A stretch of DNA of 64,000 nucleotides from Campylobacter sp. LR291e (GTDB taxonomy: Bacteria; Campylobacterota; Campylobacteria; Campylobacterales; Campylobacteraceae): the NCBI RefSeq assembly GCF_008633915.1, contig NZ_VJNV01000015.1, forward strand, positions 62,001-126,000. Direction: 5' to 3'. Made by a program: the position numbers and the translations under genes. Numbering within the stretch: the first letter of the stretch is position 1; each line of letters starts with the position of its first letter. The notes under the pieces were generated by a model, which saw only the letters and a program-made list of their open reading frames with translations, had not been told where the DNA came from and ran no database searches. Positions 16,746 to 27,917 of this stretch are shown here, in pieces.

Positions 16746-17549
16746 TTATTTTGCATTTTTTTGTGCCATTATATTTAAAATTTGAACGCTTAGGGCAAAA
16801 AACATTGCAACATAAATATAAGCCTTGTCAATGTGTAAATCTATGCTTTCACATACTAAAACTACGCCTATTAGCACCAAAAAGGCAAGGGCTAAAATTT
16901 TAATACTTGGATACCTATCAACAAAAATAGCAATAGGCTTTGAGGCAAATAACATTACAAGTACGGCTAAGATTACAGCTAGTACCATGATTTCTATATT
17001 TTGGGCTATGCCAACTGCAGTAATAACACTATCAAGGGAAAAAACTATGTCTATAATGGCTATTTCAGCTACTACTACCCAAAGTTTTGAACTTATTTTA
17101 ATGTTTAAATTTTCTTCTTCTTTATGAAGTATGCTTTCTTTTAATTCTTTTATGGATTTTATTATTAAAAAAAGTCCACCAAAAAATAAAACTAAATCTC
17201 TGCCCGAAATTTCACCCCAAAAATGAGTACTTTCACTAATAGGACCTATAAAAAAGGCAAAATAAAAAAAGCTAAATAATGCCCCGTTTAAATTTGTTAA
17301 ATCGCCAAAATAAATGCTAAATAAGGGTTTAGTTAGTTTCATTACCCAAAATAGTGAAAAAAGCAGTAAAATTCTTGTAAGCATTGCAAATAAAAGCCCA
17401 AGAATTCGCCCCTTATCCCTTAAATGAACTGGCAATTTACTAACAAGAATGGCTAAAAAAATGATATTGTCTATGCCTAAAATTATTTCTAGGGCACTTA
17501 AGGTTATTAAAACTAGCCAAGCATCAGGGCTAGTAATCCATTCTAACAT
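16746..17549 (-). CDS. TerC-family integral membrane protein
   Basis: 267 residues with about seven hydrophobic segments. The N-terminus (LITLSALEIILGIDNIIFLA) carries the conserved Glu and Asp of the TerC/YgdQ family, and a second acidic motif IIDIVFSLDSVITAVG lies near 165-180. Family members are linked to metal-ion handling (Mn2+ export in some bacteria) and tellurite resistance; which applies here cannot be read from sequence. It stands alone, divergent from topA. Confidence 0.88.
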   Translation of the reverse strand: MLEWITSPDAWLVLITLSALEIILGIDNIIFLAILVSKLPVHLRDKGRILGLLFAMLTRILLLFSLFWVMKLTKPLFSIYFGDLTNLNGALFSFFYFAFFIGPISESTHFWGEISGRDLVLFFGGLFLIIKSIKELKESILHKEEENLNIKISSKLWVVVAEIAIIDIVFSLDSVITAVGIAQNIEIMVLAVILAVLVMLFASKPIAIFVDRYPSIKILALAFLVLIGVVLVCESIDLHIDKAYIYVAMFFALSVQILNIMAQKNAK

Positions 17550-17683
17550 TTCTTTCCTTTGTGATTTAAGTGCGTAATTTTAGCAAAAAATTTATACTAA
17601 ATTATGCAAATTTTAAATTTTTTAGTTAGAATTTTTGGCTATATATGGTAAAGTTTCAAAATTATTTTTTACAAGGGGACTTG

Positions 17684-19780
17684 ATGAAAAAAGGCTTAAT
17701 TATCGTAGAATCACCTGCTAAGGCTAAGACAATAGCCAATTTTTTAGGAAAAGATTATGATGTTGTAGCTTCAAAGGGTCATATTAGGGATTTGCCAAAA
17801 ACAAGCTTTGGTATTAAAATAACTGATGATGCCTTTGTCCCTGAATATAAGATTGTAAGTGATCATAGTGATATTGTAAAAGATTTAAAGAAAAGGGCAT
17901 TAAATGCTAAGGAAATTTATTTGGCAACTGATGAAGATAGAGAAGGAGAGGCCATTGCTTATCATATAGCAAAGGCTATAGGAAAGGATGAAAATTCCTT
18001 ACCTAGAATCGTTTTTCACGAAATTACAAAAACTGCAATTGATAATGCCTTAAAAAATCCTAGAAAGTTAAATATAAACTCAGTTAACGCTCAACAAACT
18101 AGACGTTTGCTTGATAGAATTGTGGGATATAAATTAAGTCCCTTGCTTGGTCAAAAAATTCAAAGAGGATTAAGTGCCGGGCGTGTTCAAAGTGCAGCCT
18201 TAAAGATAATTGTAGATAGAGAAAAAGAGATTAAAGCCTTTGTACCACTTGAATATTTTAGTATTGATATGATTTTTAATAAAGATTTAGACGCTGAATT
18301 AGTAGAATTTGATAAGCAAAAAATAGAAAAGCTTAGTTTAACCAATAAAGATAGGGCTAAGCTTATTTTAGAACATTGTAAAAATTCAAAATTTCATATC
18401 TTTAACATAGAAAGCAAGGAAAGAAAAATTCAAGCCCCACCTCCTTTTATGACCTCTACCTTGCAACAAAGTGCAAGTAATAGGCTTGGTTTTGCCCCTA
18501 AAAAAACAATGGTTATAGCTCAAAAACTTTATGAAGGCGTTAAAACTCATCAAGGCGTTATGGGGGTAATAACCTATATGAGAACGGATAGCTTAAATTT
18601 AGCTAAGGAAGCCGTGCAAGGGGCTAGAAATTTTATTAAGGAAACTTTTGGAGACAAATACTTACCAAGCAAGGCTAATATTTATACCACAAAATCAAAT
18701 TCCGCCCAAGAAGCACACGAGGCTATAAGGGTTACAAATCTTTCTTTTACCCCGAAAATCGCAGAACAATTTTTAGACAAGGATGAGTTAAAACTTTATT
18801 CTTTGATTTATAATCGCTTTTTAGCTTGTCAAATGGCACCTGCCCTGTCTCAAACTCAAAATGTTTTTGTTAAAAGTGATAAGGCAGTTTTTAAAATAAG
18901 TGGTCGTAAAATTTTATTTGATGGCTATTATAGGGTTTATGGGGATATGGATAAGGATAAAATTTTACCAATCTTAAATATAAATGATGAATTAAACATA
19001 CAAGATTTGAAGCTTAGCACACACTATACAGAAGCCCCACCAAGATATAGCGAGGCAGGTCTTGTTAAAAAACTTGAAAGCCTAGGTATAGGAAGACCAA
19101 GTACGTACGCCCCTACAATTAGCATTTTAACAAATAGAGAATATGTAACAATAGATAAAAAGCAACTTATCCCAAGTGAAATAGCCTTTAATGTGATTGA
19201 ACTTTTAGAAAAAAATTTTAGCGATATTGTGGGTAGTGAATTTACAGCAAAGCTTGAAAATACGCTTGATGATATAGCAGAAAATAAGGCTGATTGGCAA
19301 GAAACATTGAAAGATTTTTATTATCCTTTTATGAGAAAGATTGAAGAAGGTAAAACTAAGATTGCAAGTCAAAAGACCTTTGTAAAGATTGATGAAAGGT
19401 GCCCTGAATGCGGGGGCGAACTTGCCATTAGAAAGGGTAGATTTGGCGAATTTATAGCTTGTTTGTCCTTTCCAAAATGTCGTTATTCTAGGAAATTAGA
19501 TAATAGCAATGAAACAAATTTTAGCAAAAAAGAGGCTAAAAAAATAGGCGTAGCTTGTCCTTTATGTAAGGAAGGCGACATAGTAGAAAGAAGTTCAAAA
19601 CGTGGGAAATTTTATGGGTGTTCAAGGTATCCAAAATGCAATTTTGTAAGCAATTATAAGCCAAGTGATGAAAAATGCGAAGAATGTGGTAAAAATATGA
19701 TAATTAAAGAGCTTAAAAAAGGAACTTTCTTAGAATGTTTAACTTGCAAAATCAAAAAGCAAGTTAATACCCTAGAATAA
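17684..19780 (+). CDS. topA: DNA topoisomerase I
   Basis: Type IA topoisomerase that relaxes negative supercoils, 698 residues. The TOPRIM domain begins at IIVESPAKAKTI and contains the acidic DEDREGEAI motif. The active-site Tyr is in GVITYMRTDS near residue 300, with the family motif GRPSTYAPTI later. Three C4 zinc-ribbon motifs end the protein, beginning CPECGGE, CPLCKEG and CEECGKN. I chose ATG 17684 because AAGGGGA lies just upstream and the product starts MKKGLIIVESP; the frame opens 13 codons earlier without a ribosome site. Confidence 0.97.
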   Translation: MKKGLIIVESPAKAKTIANFLGKDYDVVASKGHIRDLPKTSFGIKITDDAFVPEYKIVSDHSDIVKDLKKRALNAKEIYLATDEDREGEAIAYHIAKAIGKDENSLPRIVFHEITKTAIDNALKNPRKLNINSVNAQQTRRLLDRIVGYKLSPLLGQKIQRGLSAGRVQSAALKIIVDREKEIKAFVPLEYFSIDMIFNKDLDAELVEFDKQKIEKLSLTNKDRAKLILEHCKNSKFHIFNIESKERKIQAPPPFMTSTLQQSASNRLGFAPKKTMVIAQKLYEGVKTHQGVMGVITYMRTDSLNLAKEAVQGARNFIKETFGDKYLPSKANIYTTKSNSAQEAHEAIRVTNLSFTPKIAEQFLDKDELKLYSLIYNRFLACQMAPALSQTQNVFVKSDKAVFKISGRKILFDGYYRVYGDMDKDKILPILNINDELNIQDLKLSTHYTEAPPRYSEAGLVKKLESLGIGRPSTYAPTISILTNREYVTIDKKQLIPSEIAFNVIELLEKNFSDIVGSEFTAKLENTLDDIAENKADWQETLKDFYYPFMRKIEEGKTKIASQKTFVKIDERCPECGGELAIRKGRFGEFIACLSFPKCRYSRKLDNSNETNFSKKEAKKIGVACPLCKEGDIVERSSKRGKFYGCSRYPKCNFVSNYKPSDEKCEECGKNMIIKELKKGTFLECLTCKIKKQVNTLE

Positions 19781-19790
19781 GGGGTTTATT

Positions 19791-20516
19791 ATGGAAAATG
19801 AAATTCTAGCCTGTATTAAAGAAATGCTAAATGGCGATGAAAAGCTTGATTGTAACACTGCTTTTAAGCTAGCTAAGAAATTTAACAAGGATGCTAAATT
19901 TATAGGGGAAGTGGCTCAAAAAAATGGTATTCGTATTGATAATTGCGAACTTGGGCAATTTGGGCATTTAGATTTTGATAAGGGTAGGCATGAGCTTTTA
20001 AAAATTATTGAACCTTATTTGGATGAAAATGGTAAAATAAGCTGTGCTAAGGCTAGAGAGTTTGTAAAAATGAATGTGAATTTAAAGGCCGTGCGTTCAC
20101 TTTTAAAGACTTATGATATAGGGGTTACTTATTGTGAGCTTGGTTGTTTTAAGGAAAAAAGGAATAAAGAATTGATAGTAAAAACTAAGACTTGGATAGA
20201 AAATGGTAACGGGGACGTACTTTTTGGCAAAGGAAAAACTGAACTTTTAGAATTAATTGCACAAACTGGAAGCTTACTTCATGCTGCAAAAATGATGAAT
20301 CTTAACTATAAAAAGGCTTGGACACATTTGCATAACTTGCAACAAAATAGCCAAGAACAGCTTGTAATCACTAGGCAGGGTCGCTCTCAAGAATCGGGTA
20401 CTAAGCTTACTGATAGGGCACTAGAACTTATGAAAAATTACTCAATCTTACAAAAAGATATAGAAGAATACGCAAATAAACGTTTTAAGGAATTATTTTT
20501 TCAAACGAAGGAATAA
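19791..20516 (+). CDS. ModE-like transcriptional regulator with duplicated N-terminal modules
   Basis: 241 residues. The C-terminal part (about 146-238) is the winged helix of the ModE/LysR-type HTH group: LLELIAQTGSLLHAAKMMNL, then YKKAWTHLHNLQQ and a basic wing GRSQESGTKLTDRALEL. Ahead of it lie two copies of a module of about 40 residues (roughly 19-58 and 83-121), each ending in a CELGxF motif (CELGQF at 52-57, CELGCF at 115-120). The molybdate-binding TOBE domains of E. coli ModE are absent. It probably represses molybdate uptake or related genes, but the ligand is uncertain. It starts 10 bp after topA. Confidence 0.78.
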   Translation: MENEILACIKEMLNGDEKLDCNTAFKLAKKFNKDAKFIGEVAQKNGIRIDNCELGQFGHLDFDKGRHELLKIIEPYLDENGKISCAKAREFVKMNVNLKAVRSLLKTYDIGVTYCELGCFKEKRNKELIVKTKTWIENGNGDVLFGKGKTELLELIAQTGSLLHAAKMMNLNYKKAWTHLHNLQQNSQEQLVITRQGRSQESGTKLTDRALELMKNYSILQKDIEEYANKRFKELFFQTKE

Positions 20517-20698
20517 ATTTTTGTTTTTAAAAAACTAGTTATGCATAAAGCTTATATCCTAACACAAGCTTAGTACTATTTAAGCTTTTACTTTCTAATT
20601 TTTGTTTTAAAATAGTGCAAATAGTTATTTTAAAAAAATATTTTTTCTTATTTAAATTTTTTTATTGTTGGTAAATTGATTTAATTGTACATAAATTC

Positions 20699-20712
20699 AG
20701 CCCCAAAGGGCT
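20699..20712 (-). terminator. Short hairpin after the CBS-domain protein gene
   Basis: AGCCC / GGGCT with a CAAA loop, directly beyond the stop codon at 20716-20718. It lacks a clear U run in the minus direction, so it may only stabilise the mRNA end. The rest of the 199-bp spacer back to the ModE-like gene is AT-rich with nothing recognisable. Confidence 0.4.
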
Positions 20713-20715
20713 AAA

Positions 20716-22071
20716 TTATTCAATGGTAGGTTTTTTAGTTACTTTTACAAGCTCAATTGAATTTGCATCCATTTTACAAACTTCATAGGTGCAAAGCTCA
20801 TCATCTATAATGTCACCAACTACTGGCAAACGTCCTAAAAGATTAAACACATATCCACCAATTGTAACTTGTTCTAAATTTTTATCATAACTAATCAATA
20901 AAAGCTCTTCAACCTGTTCTATATCGCAACGTCCTTGAAATTCATACACATCATCGGATATTTTTTTATAACTATCTTCTTCATTTTCATTTTTAATTTC
21001 TCCAATAATTTCTTCTAAAATATCTTCCATAGTTAAAATTCCAGCAGTACCCCCATACTCATCAATAACTAAGGCTACGTGAGAACGTTCTTTATTCATC
21101 ATTACAAGTACCTTTGAAATGCTAATATTTTCTGGTACTATAATCAAAGGCTTTATAAAATCATCTATCTTAGCCTTATTTTCAGAAAGTTCATTTTTAA
21201 CTATATCTCTAATGTGTATCATGCCTACAACGCAATCCTTTGAACCATCTATACAAGGAAAACGTGTATGTTGGTGAGTGTAAAGAATTTTTAAATTTTC
21301 TTCGTACGAGTTTTGTTTATCAAGGCAAATCATATCGCGACGTGGGGTCATAACCTCCTTAGCCATTGTATCGCTAAAATCAACAGCATTTCTTATAATC
21401 TCAGTTTCAAATTCATCTAAAACTCCACCTTTTTGACTTTCACTTGCTATAAATTTAATCTCTTCTTCTGAATGCGTTAATTCATATTCTTTTGCTGGTT
21501 TTATCCCAAAAACCTTTAAGGCAAGGGCTGCTAATATATCAAAGATTTTAATACAAGGAAAAGAAATTAACCAAAACCAATGCAATGGTCTTGCCACCCA
21601 AAGCACAGTCCTATCTGCAATGGCGATTGCTATACTTTTTGGGACAAGTTCTCCTAAAACCACATGTAAAAGCGTTATAGCACTAAAAGCAATTATAAAG
21701 GCTAAACTATGAATAATTACAGGGCTTGTATGAAATTTACTTAATAAAGTTTCAAGCATACTTGCAAGGGCTGGTTCTCCTATCCATCCAAGGGCTAGAG
21801 AACTTAAGGTAATACCTAATTGACAAGCACTAAGATAGGTATCAAGCTTAGAGGTTACTTTTAAAGCCATTTTTGCATTAGGTCTTTTTTCTTTTAAAAA
21901 TTCTTCTAATTTAGAACGACGTACCTTTACTATGCTAAATTCAGACAATACGAAAAAACCATTTAAAAAAACTAAAACAAAGGCGATGAAAATCATCAAA
22001 CTAGAATAACCTACATTAAAGGTGTAAGTAGTAGCAGTTTGTGCAGTATCTATGAATTGACTGGGGTCCAA
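20716..22071 (-). CDS. Hemolysin-family/CorC-type membrane protein (DUF21, two CBS, CorC_HlyC)
   Basis: 451 residues. An N-terminal DUF21 domain with four hydrophobic segments (about 15-200, including LSACQLGITLSSLALGWIGEPA) is followed by a CBS pair (about 225-350, with MTPRRDMICLD and HVALVIDEYGGTAGILTMEDI) and a C-terminal CorC_HlyC transporter-associated domain. The family is tied to Mg2+/Co2+ homeostasis; 'hemolysin' is a historical label. Length and domain order are standard. It is a single gene with a CTCC-complement ribosome site and points away from the MFS gene. Confidence 0.92.
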   Translation of the reverse strand: MDPSQFIDTAQTATTYTFNVGYSSLMIFIAFVLVFLNGFFVLSEFSIVKVRRSKLEEFLKEKRPNAKMALKVTSKLDTYLSACQLGITLSSLALGWIGEPALASMLETLLSKFHTSPVIIHSLAFIIAFSAITLLHVVLGELVPKSIAIAIADRTVLWVARPLHWFWLISFPCIKIFDILAALALKVFGIKPAKEYELTHSEEEIKFIASESQKGGVLDEFETEIIRNAVDFSDTMAKEVMTPRRDMICLDKQNSYEENLKILYTHQHTRFPCIDGSKDCVVGMIHIRDIVKNELSENKAKIDDFIKPLIIVPENISISKVLVMMNKERSHVALVIDEYGGTAGILTMEDILEEIIGEIKNENEEDSYKKISDDVYEFQGRCDIEQVEELLLISYDKNLEQVTIGGYVFNLLGRLPVVGDIIDDELCTYEVCKMDANSIELVKVTKKPTIE

Positions 22072-22183
22072 TTAAACTCCTTAAAAATAAAATATACAAT
22101 TATACACAATGAAAAGGATATTTTAGCTTAAGTATTTTTTATATAAGCTAAACTTAATTTTGATTGTGTTTAAATTAAAAACT

Positions 22184-23320
22184 ATGAAAGCCCTACAACT
22201 TCTTATAATTTTTACAGCAATGCTAACCCTTGCACTCCTTTATGCACCTCAGCCTTTAATGCCTTTGCTAGCAAGTTATTTTAATGTAAATTTAAATCAA
22301 ATTTCTTGGATTATGAGTATAGCTTTAATTCCCTTAGCCATTAGTCCTTTAATCTATGGTTACTTGCTTGAAAATTTTTCCTTAAAAAAAATTCTTATTG
22401 TTTCTTTGTTTGCTTGTGCGATTTTGCAAATTTTAGGTAGCTTAGTCTTAAATTTTTATATATTTTTAAGCCTTCGTTTTATTCAAGCTTTATTTATTCC
22501 AGCGATTTTAACCTCTCTTCTTACGCTTTTAACAAGGATTGATACAAATAATATTCAAAAAAACATAGCATTTTATATAGGGGCTACCACCTTTGGAGGC
22601 TTTGTAGGTAGAATTTTTGGAAGTTATTTAAGTGATATATTCTCTTGGGGAATTGCCTTAAATTTCTTTGCCTTTTTAATGCTAATATGTGCCTTTTCTT
22701 TAATGCTTTTTAAACAAAAATACTCAAATTTAACGCAAAAAACAAGCCTTAAAGATTATATACCCTTTTTCAAACAAGCAAAATTTATAGCCCTTTTTAT
22801 CTGTATTTTTACAATGTTTTTTGCCTTTCAAAGCATAACTTCTTTTTTGCCCTTTCACTTAAAAGAAGTGTTTAAAGATATAACTCAAACTCAAATAGGA
22901 CTTGTTTATGTTAGCTATCTAACAGGGGTTTTAAGTTCTTTGCTTATAAATAAAACAATTCAAATTTTAAAATCTCGCTCAAATACGGCAGTTTTTGGGC
23001 TTATAAGTTTTATAATGGGTTGTTTTTTTGTAATGGTTAAGGATTATTATTTCAGCTTTTTTGCAATGTTTGTAGTGTGTAGTGGAATGTTTATTTGTCA
23101 TGCGATTTTTTCAGCAATGATAAATTTAAGTACTACAAAAAAAGGCTTAGCAAATGGACTTTATCTTACTATTTATTATAGTGGAGGAGCACTTGGTTCG
23201 GTTTTGCCAGGAATTTATTATCAAATTGTAGGCTGGGATTTTCTTTGCACGTTAACTGCGTCTTTATTGTTTTGTTCTTTGCTTGGATTTTTAAGGTATA
23301 AAAAGGATTTTAAATTATAA
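22184..23320 (+). CDS. MFS transporter (drug-efflux type)
   Basis: About 378 residues with twelve predicted membrane spans. Features include YAPQPLMPLLASYF after the first span and a MFS loop region (LRFIQALFIPAILTSLL, GATTFGGFVGRIFGSYL) typical of the inner-membrane efflux group. The substrate is not predictable. I chose ATG 22184; an in-frame TTG at 22160 would add eight residues. Neither start has a strong ribosome site. The 3' end overlaps the convergent murB gene by 11 bp. Confidence 0.85.
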   Translation: MKALQLLIIFTAMLTLALLYAPQPLMPLLASYFNVNLNQISWIMSIALIPLAISPLIYGYLLENFSLKKILIVSLFACAILQILGSLVLNFYIFLSLRFIQALFIPAILTSLLTLLTRIDTNNIQKNIAFYIGATTFGGFVGRIFGSYLSDIFSWGIALNFFAFLMLICAFSLMLFKQKYSNLTQKTSLKDYIPFFKQAKFIALFICIFTMFFAFQSITSFLPFHLKEVFKDITQTQIGLVYVSYLTGVLSSLLINKTIQILKSRSNTAVFGLISFIMGCFFVMVKDYYFSFFAMFVVCSGMFICHAIFSAMINLSTTKKGLANGLYLTIYYSGGALGSVLPGIYYQIVGWDFLCTLTASLLFCSLLGFLRYKKDFKL

Positions 23321-24086
23321 TTACTTCTTCAACAAGCTTTATGCCGTGAGTTTCATAAACCCTTTTTTTAGCAAGTTCTATAAGAAAAAAGGCATCATCA
23401 AAACTAGCATTTTTTTTATTTATTAAAAAATTTGCGTGCTTATCACTAATCATAGCATCATTTTTACAAAAGCCTTTAAGCCCAACGCTTTCAATCAAAC
23501 GACCCGCAAAATCACCACTTGGATTTTTAAAAATACTACCAAAAGAAGCCCCGCTTGGTTGATTATTTCTAAGATTTTTTAAAAGTGCGTCTTTTTCATT
23601 ATCAAAACCAAAAAAAAGCTTAAATTTAGCCTTGAAAAAAATGTCTTTTAAATCACAAAAGCGATAGCTAAAATTTATATTTTCTTTTAAAATTTCTTTA
23701 TTGCTAGTAGTGATACTTATTAAATTTAAGCTAATATTTTCATCCTTTAAACCTGCATTCATTTTTAAAAGCCCACCAAGTAGACCTGGAATTTTTTGTA
23801 AAAATTCAAAGCCTTTAATATTGTGTTTTTTAGCAAAATTATACATTAAAGAAGAAGGGGTGGCACAGCCTATTTCAAGGATTACAAAATTATTATTTTG
23901 TTCTAAGATATTAATAAAATTAAAATTTTTACTTAAAATTCCTAGTGTTTTTTTCTTATCACTTACCAAAAGATTATTAGCCCCACCGATTATAAATCCA
24001 TTAAAGTTACAAATTTCATCTAAAATTTGTACTTCAAAAGGACTACCTATTCGAACAGAGCTATATTTTTTAAAATCAATTATCAT
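23310..24086 (-). CDS. murB: UDP-N-acetylenolpyruvoylglucosamine reductase MurB
   Basis: FAD enzyme that makes UDP-N-acetylmuramic acid. It has 258 residues, the short form usual in Epsilonproteobacteria. Visible motifs are the FAD-binding IGGANNLLV at about 36-44, KIPGLLGGLLKMNAG, YRFCD, and QPSGASFGSIFKNP with the catalytic Ser, then AGRLIESVGLKG and a C-terminal Glu (LVEEV). The ATG overlaps the fliQ stop by 4 bp. Confidence 0.96.
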   Translation of the reverse strand: MIIDFKKYSSVRIGSPFEVQILDEICNFNGFIIGGANNLLVSDKKKTLGILSKNFNFINILEQNNNFVILEIGCATPSSLMYNFAKKHNIKGFEFLQKIPGLLGGLLKMNAGLKDENISLNLISITTSNKEILKENINFSYRFCDLKDIFFKAKFKLFFGFDNEKDALLKNLRNNQPSGASFGSIFKNPSGDFAGRLIESVGLKGFCKNDAMISDKHANFLINKKNASFDDAFFLIELAKKRVYETHGIKLVEEVIII

Positions 24087-24358
24087 TGATACTTGATAAA
24101 AAGTGGAATTTGATCAAACACACCCGTGGTAAAATCAGTCATTGTAGAAATCATCCAAGGCATTAAAAAGATAAGCACAACAACTACTAGTATGATTTTT
24201 GGTACAAAGGCTAAAGTCATTTCGTTAATTTGCGTAGTAGCTTGAAAAATACTTATTAAAAGTCCAGCACCAAGACCAGCTAAAAGCATAGGCAAGGCTA
24301 TAGTAAGTGTTACTTTAAAGGTTTGAACGCCAAGGGCGACAAGGGTACTTTCATCCAT
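24083..24358 (-). CDS. fliQ: Flagellar export apparatus protein FliQ
   Basis: 91 residues with two membrane spans (about 15-38 and 52-72). The family segments LPMLLAGLGAGLLISIFQAT and FVPKIILVVV are present. FliQ is part of the flagellar type III export gate. Its place between mqnD and murB is a non-flagellar context that I also recall from C. jejuni. An AAGGAAAA site precedes the ATG. Confidence 0.95.
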   Translation of the reverse strand: MDESTLVALGVQTFKVTLTIALPMLLAGLGAGLLISIFQATTQINEMTLAFVPKIILVVVVLIFLMPWMISTMTDFTTGVFDQIPLFIKYQ

Positions 24359-24367
24359 ATTTTTCCT

Positions 24368-25225
24368 TTAAGAATATCTTGCGTTTTCATACTCGCAAGG
24401 GATTAAATAATTTTCTACATTAATTATTTTATCATAAAATTTATACTCATAGCCTAATTTAAACAAAATATTTAAGGCAAGCAATTGTTCTTCATTCATG
24501 GATATTGAATTTTTATTTGCGTATAGATTAAGATAGGTATCTAAATTTGTAGCATTGACCCTTATTAAATTTCGTTCAAATAACATTTTTGACATTATTT
24601 TTTTATTATTATGTGCTAAATCAACAGCTTTTGTTAAATCCTTTTCTATTAAAATTGCATCACTTATAGGCAAGGATCTTCTAAGTGCCATTCCACCAAG
24701 TGGTAATGGAATTTGTTCTTTTGCAAATTCTAGCCACAAATCCCAAATTTCAGTCTCAACGCATAAATTTTCATCAAAATCTAAAATGCTTTCATGTATT
24801 AACACACCAGCATCCACCTCGCCACTTAAAACAGCTTTTTCAATGTCTAAGAAATTCTTATAAACTATCCTAGCATCCTTATACTTCATACGAAAAAGTA
24901 AGGCGTTTGTGGTATTTGCCCCACTTAGTGCTACTTTGAAATTTTTTTTTAAAGTGGTATTCTTTTTTTTGATAAGCTTTGGTCCATAACCTTGCCCAAA
25001 ACTTACAGCCGTTCTTAAAAGTGCGTATTCTTTTGCTATTAAAGGATAAACTCCAAAAGATATAGCACTCACATCAAATTCATTTTGCAGGGCAAAATCA
25101 TTTAAGCTTTGTATATCAAGGGCCTTATTTTGATAATTAAAATTCCTAACCCAGCCAAATTTTATAGCCATATACATAAAAATATCATCTGCATCAGGAG
25201 AATGTGCTAAATTTATAGTTTTCAT
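24368..25225 (-). CDS. mqnD: Menaquinone biosynthesis protein, futalosine pathway (MqnD-like)
   Basis: 285-residue periplasmic-binding-protein-fold enzyme without a signal peptide. The N-terminus HSPDADDIFMYMAI and the later QIPLPLGGMALRR match 1,4-dihydroxy-6-naphthoate synthase (MqnD), which cleaves cyclic dehypoxanthinyl futalosine in the menaquinone route used by Campylobacter and Helicobacter. The related MqnA shares the fold, so the paralogue assignment is likely but not certain. It is followed 9 bp later by fliQ and is divergent from recA. Confidence 0.75.
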   Translation of the reverse strand: MKTINLAHSPDADDIFMYMAIKFGWVRNFNYQNKALDIQSLNDFALQNEFDVSAISFGVYPLIAKEYALLRTAVSFGQGYGPKLIKKKNTTLKKNFKVALSGANTTNALLFRMKYKDARIVYKNFLDIEKAVLSGEVDAGVLIHESILDFDENLCVETEIWDLWLEFAKEQIPLPLGGMALRRSLPISDAILIEKDLTKAVDLAHNNKKIMSKMLFERNLIRVNATNLDTYLNLYANKNSISMNEEQLLALNILFKLGYEYKFYDKIINVENYLIPCEYENARYS

Positions 25226-25342
25226 TGATTAAACCTTATTTTTATTAATCTTAAAATTCATTTTACACCCTTAACATTATAAAAAAATTTAGCCTTGAAA
25301 TTTTAACAAAAAAAACTTATGTTAAAGATATCTTTGTAAAAT

Positions 25343-25348
25343 TATAAT
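25343..25348 (+). promoter_or_regulatory. recA -10 element
   Basis: TATAAT, 23 bases before the recA ATG, preceded by TTTGTAAAAT. An AAAAGGA ribosome site lies closer to the ATG. I saw no obvious LexA-type palindrome in the 146-bp spacer, in keeping with Campylobacter lacking LexA. Confidence 0.5.
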
Positions 25349-25371
25349 TTAATTAAGTAAAAGGACTGCAA

Positions 25372-26400
25372 ATGGATGATAATAAGAAAAAATCCTTAGA
25401 CGCTGCTTTAAAAAGCCTTGATAAAGCCTTTGGAAAGGGTACTATTTTAAGGCTTGGAGATAAAAAAGTTGAAAAAATTGATGCAATTTCTACAGGTTCT
25501 GTTGGACTTGATTTAGCCTTAGGCATAGGTGGAGTGCCAAAGGGAAGAATTATAGAAATTTATGGACCAGAGGCCTCTGGTAAAACAACTTTAACTTTGC
25601 ATATCATAGCAGAATGTCAAAAAGCAGGTGGAGTTTGTGCCTTTATAGATGCCGAACATGCCTTGGATGTAAAATACGCTAAAAATTTGGGCGTAGATAC
25701 AGATAATCTTTACATTTCTCAACCTGATTTTGGCGAACAAGCTTTAGAGATTGTAGAAACTATAGCAAGAAGTGGGGCTATGGATTTAATAGTAATTGAT
25801 AGCGTTGCAGCCCTTACCCCAAAAGCAGAAATAGAAGGCGATATGGGAGACCAACATGTAGGACTTCAAGCAAGATTAATGAGCCAGGCATTAAGAAAGC
25901 TTACGGGCATAGTTCATAAAATGAATACAACTGTTATTTTTATCAATCAAATTCGTATGAAAATCGGTATGATAGGTTATGGTACCCCTGAAACTACAAC
26001 AGGTGGAAATGCCTTGAAATTTTACTCTTCGGTTAGACTTGATGTTCGAAGGGTTGCTACATTAAAGCAAAATGAAGAACCTATAGGCAATCGCGTTAAG
26101 GTAAAGGTAGCTAAGAATAAGGTAGCACCTCCATTTAAACAAGCTGAATTTGATGTAATGTTTGGCGAGGGTTTGAGTAGGGAAGGTGAGATTATTGATT
26201 ATGGTGTAAAGCTTGATATTATCGATAAAAGCGGTGCTTGGCTTTCTTATAAGGATAAAAAACTAGCACAGGGTAGAGAAAATGCTAAAATCTTTTTAAA
26301 AGAAAATCCAAAAATAGCAGATGAAATTGTCGTAGCGATAAGCAATTCTATGGGCTTAGATAATGCTTTAACTTCAAATGAAGAAGATGAAGAGGAGTAA
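25372..26400 (+). CDS. recA: Recombinase RecA
   Basis: Recombination and strand-exchange ATPase of 342 residues. Walker [10 protein letters not shown] lies at about 64-72, Walker [11 protein letters not shown] near 140, the L2/NQIR region is [10 protein letters not shown], and the C-terminal tail is acidic (NEEDEEE). The start [10 protein letters not shown] is normal for Campylobacter. The enolase gene begins 3 bp after the stop, so the two are co-transcribed. Confidence 0.98.
   Translation: MDDNKKKSLDAALKSLDKAFGKGTILRLGDKKVEKIDAISTGSVGLDLALGIGGVPKGRIIEIYGPEASGKTTLTLHIIAECQKAGGVCAFIDAEHALDVKYAKNLGVDTDNLYISQPDFGEQALEIVETIARSGAMDLIVIDSVAALTPKAEIEGDMGDQHVGLQARLMSQALRKLTGIVHKMNTTVIFINQIRMKIGMIGYGTPETTTGGNALKFYSSVRLDVRRVATLKQNEEPIGNRVKVKVAKNKVAPPFKQAEFDVMFGEGLSREGEIIDYGVKLDIIDKSGAWLSYKDKKLAQGRENAKIFLKENPKIADEIVVAISNSMGLDNALTSNEEDEEE

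Positions 26401-27906
<1,506 letters not shown>

Positions 27907-27917
<11 letters not shown>

Noticed and set aside
20517-20698. Small RNA gene in the spacer after the ModE-like gene
   Set aside because: It is AT-rich, with several aagctt words but no stable stem set, promoter-terminator pair or known RNA motif.
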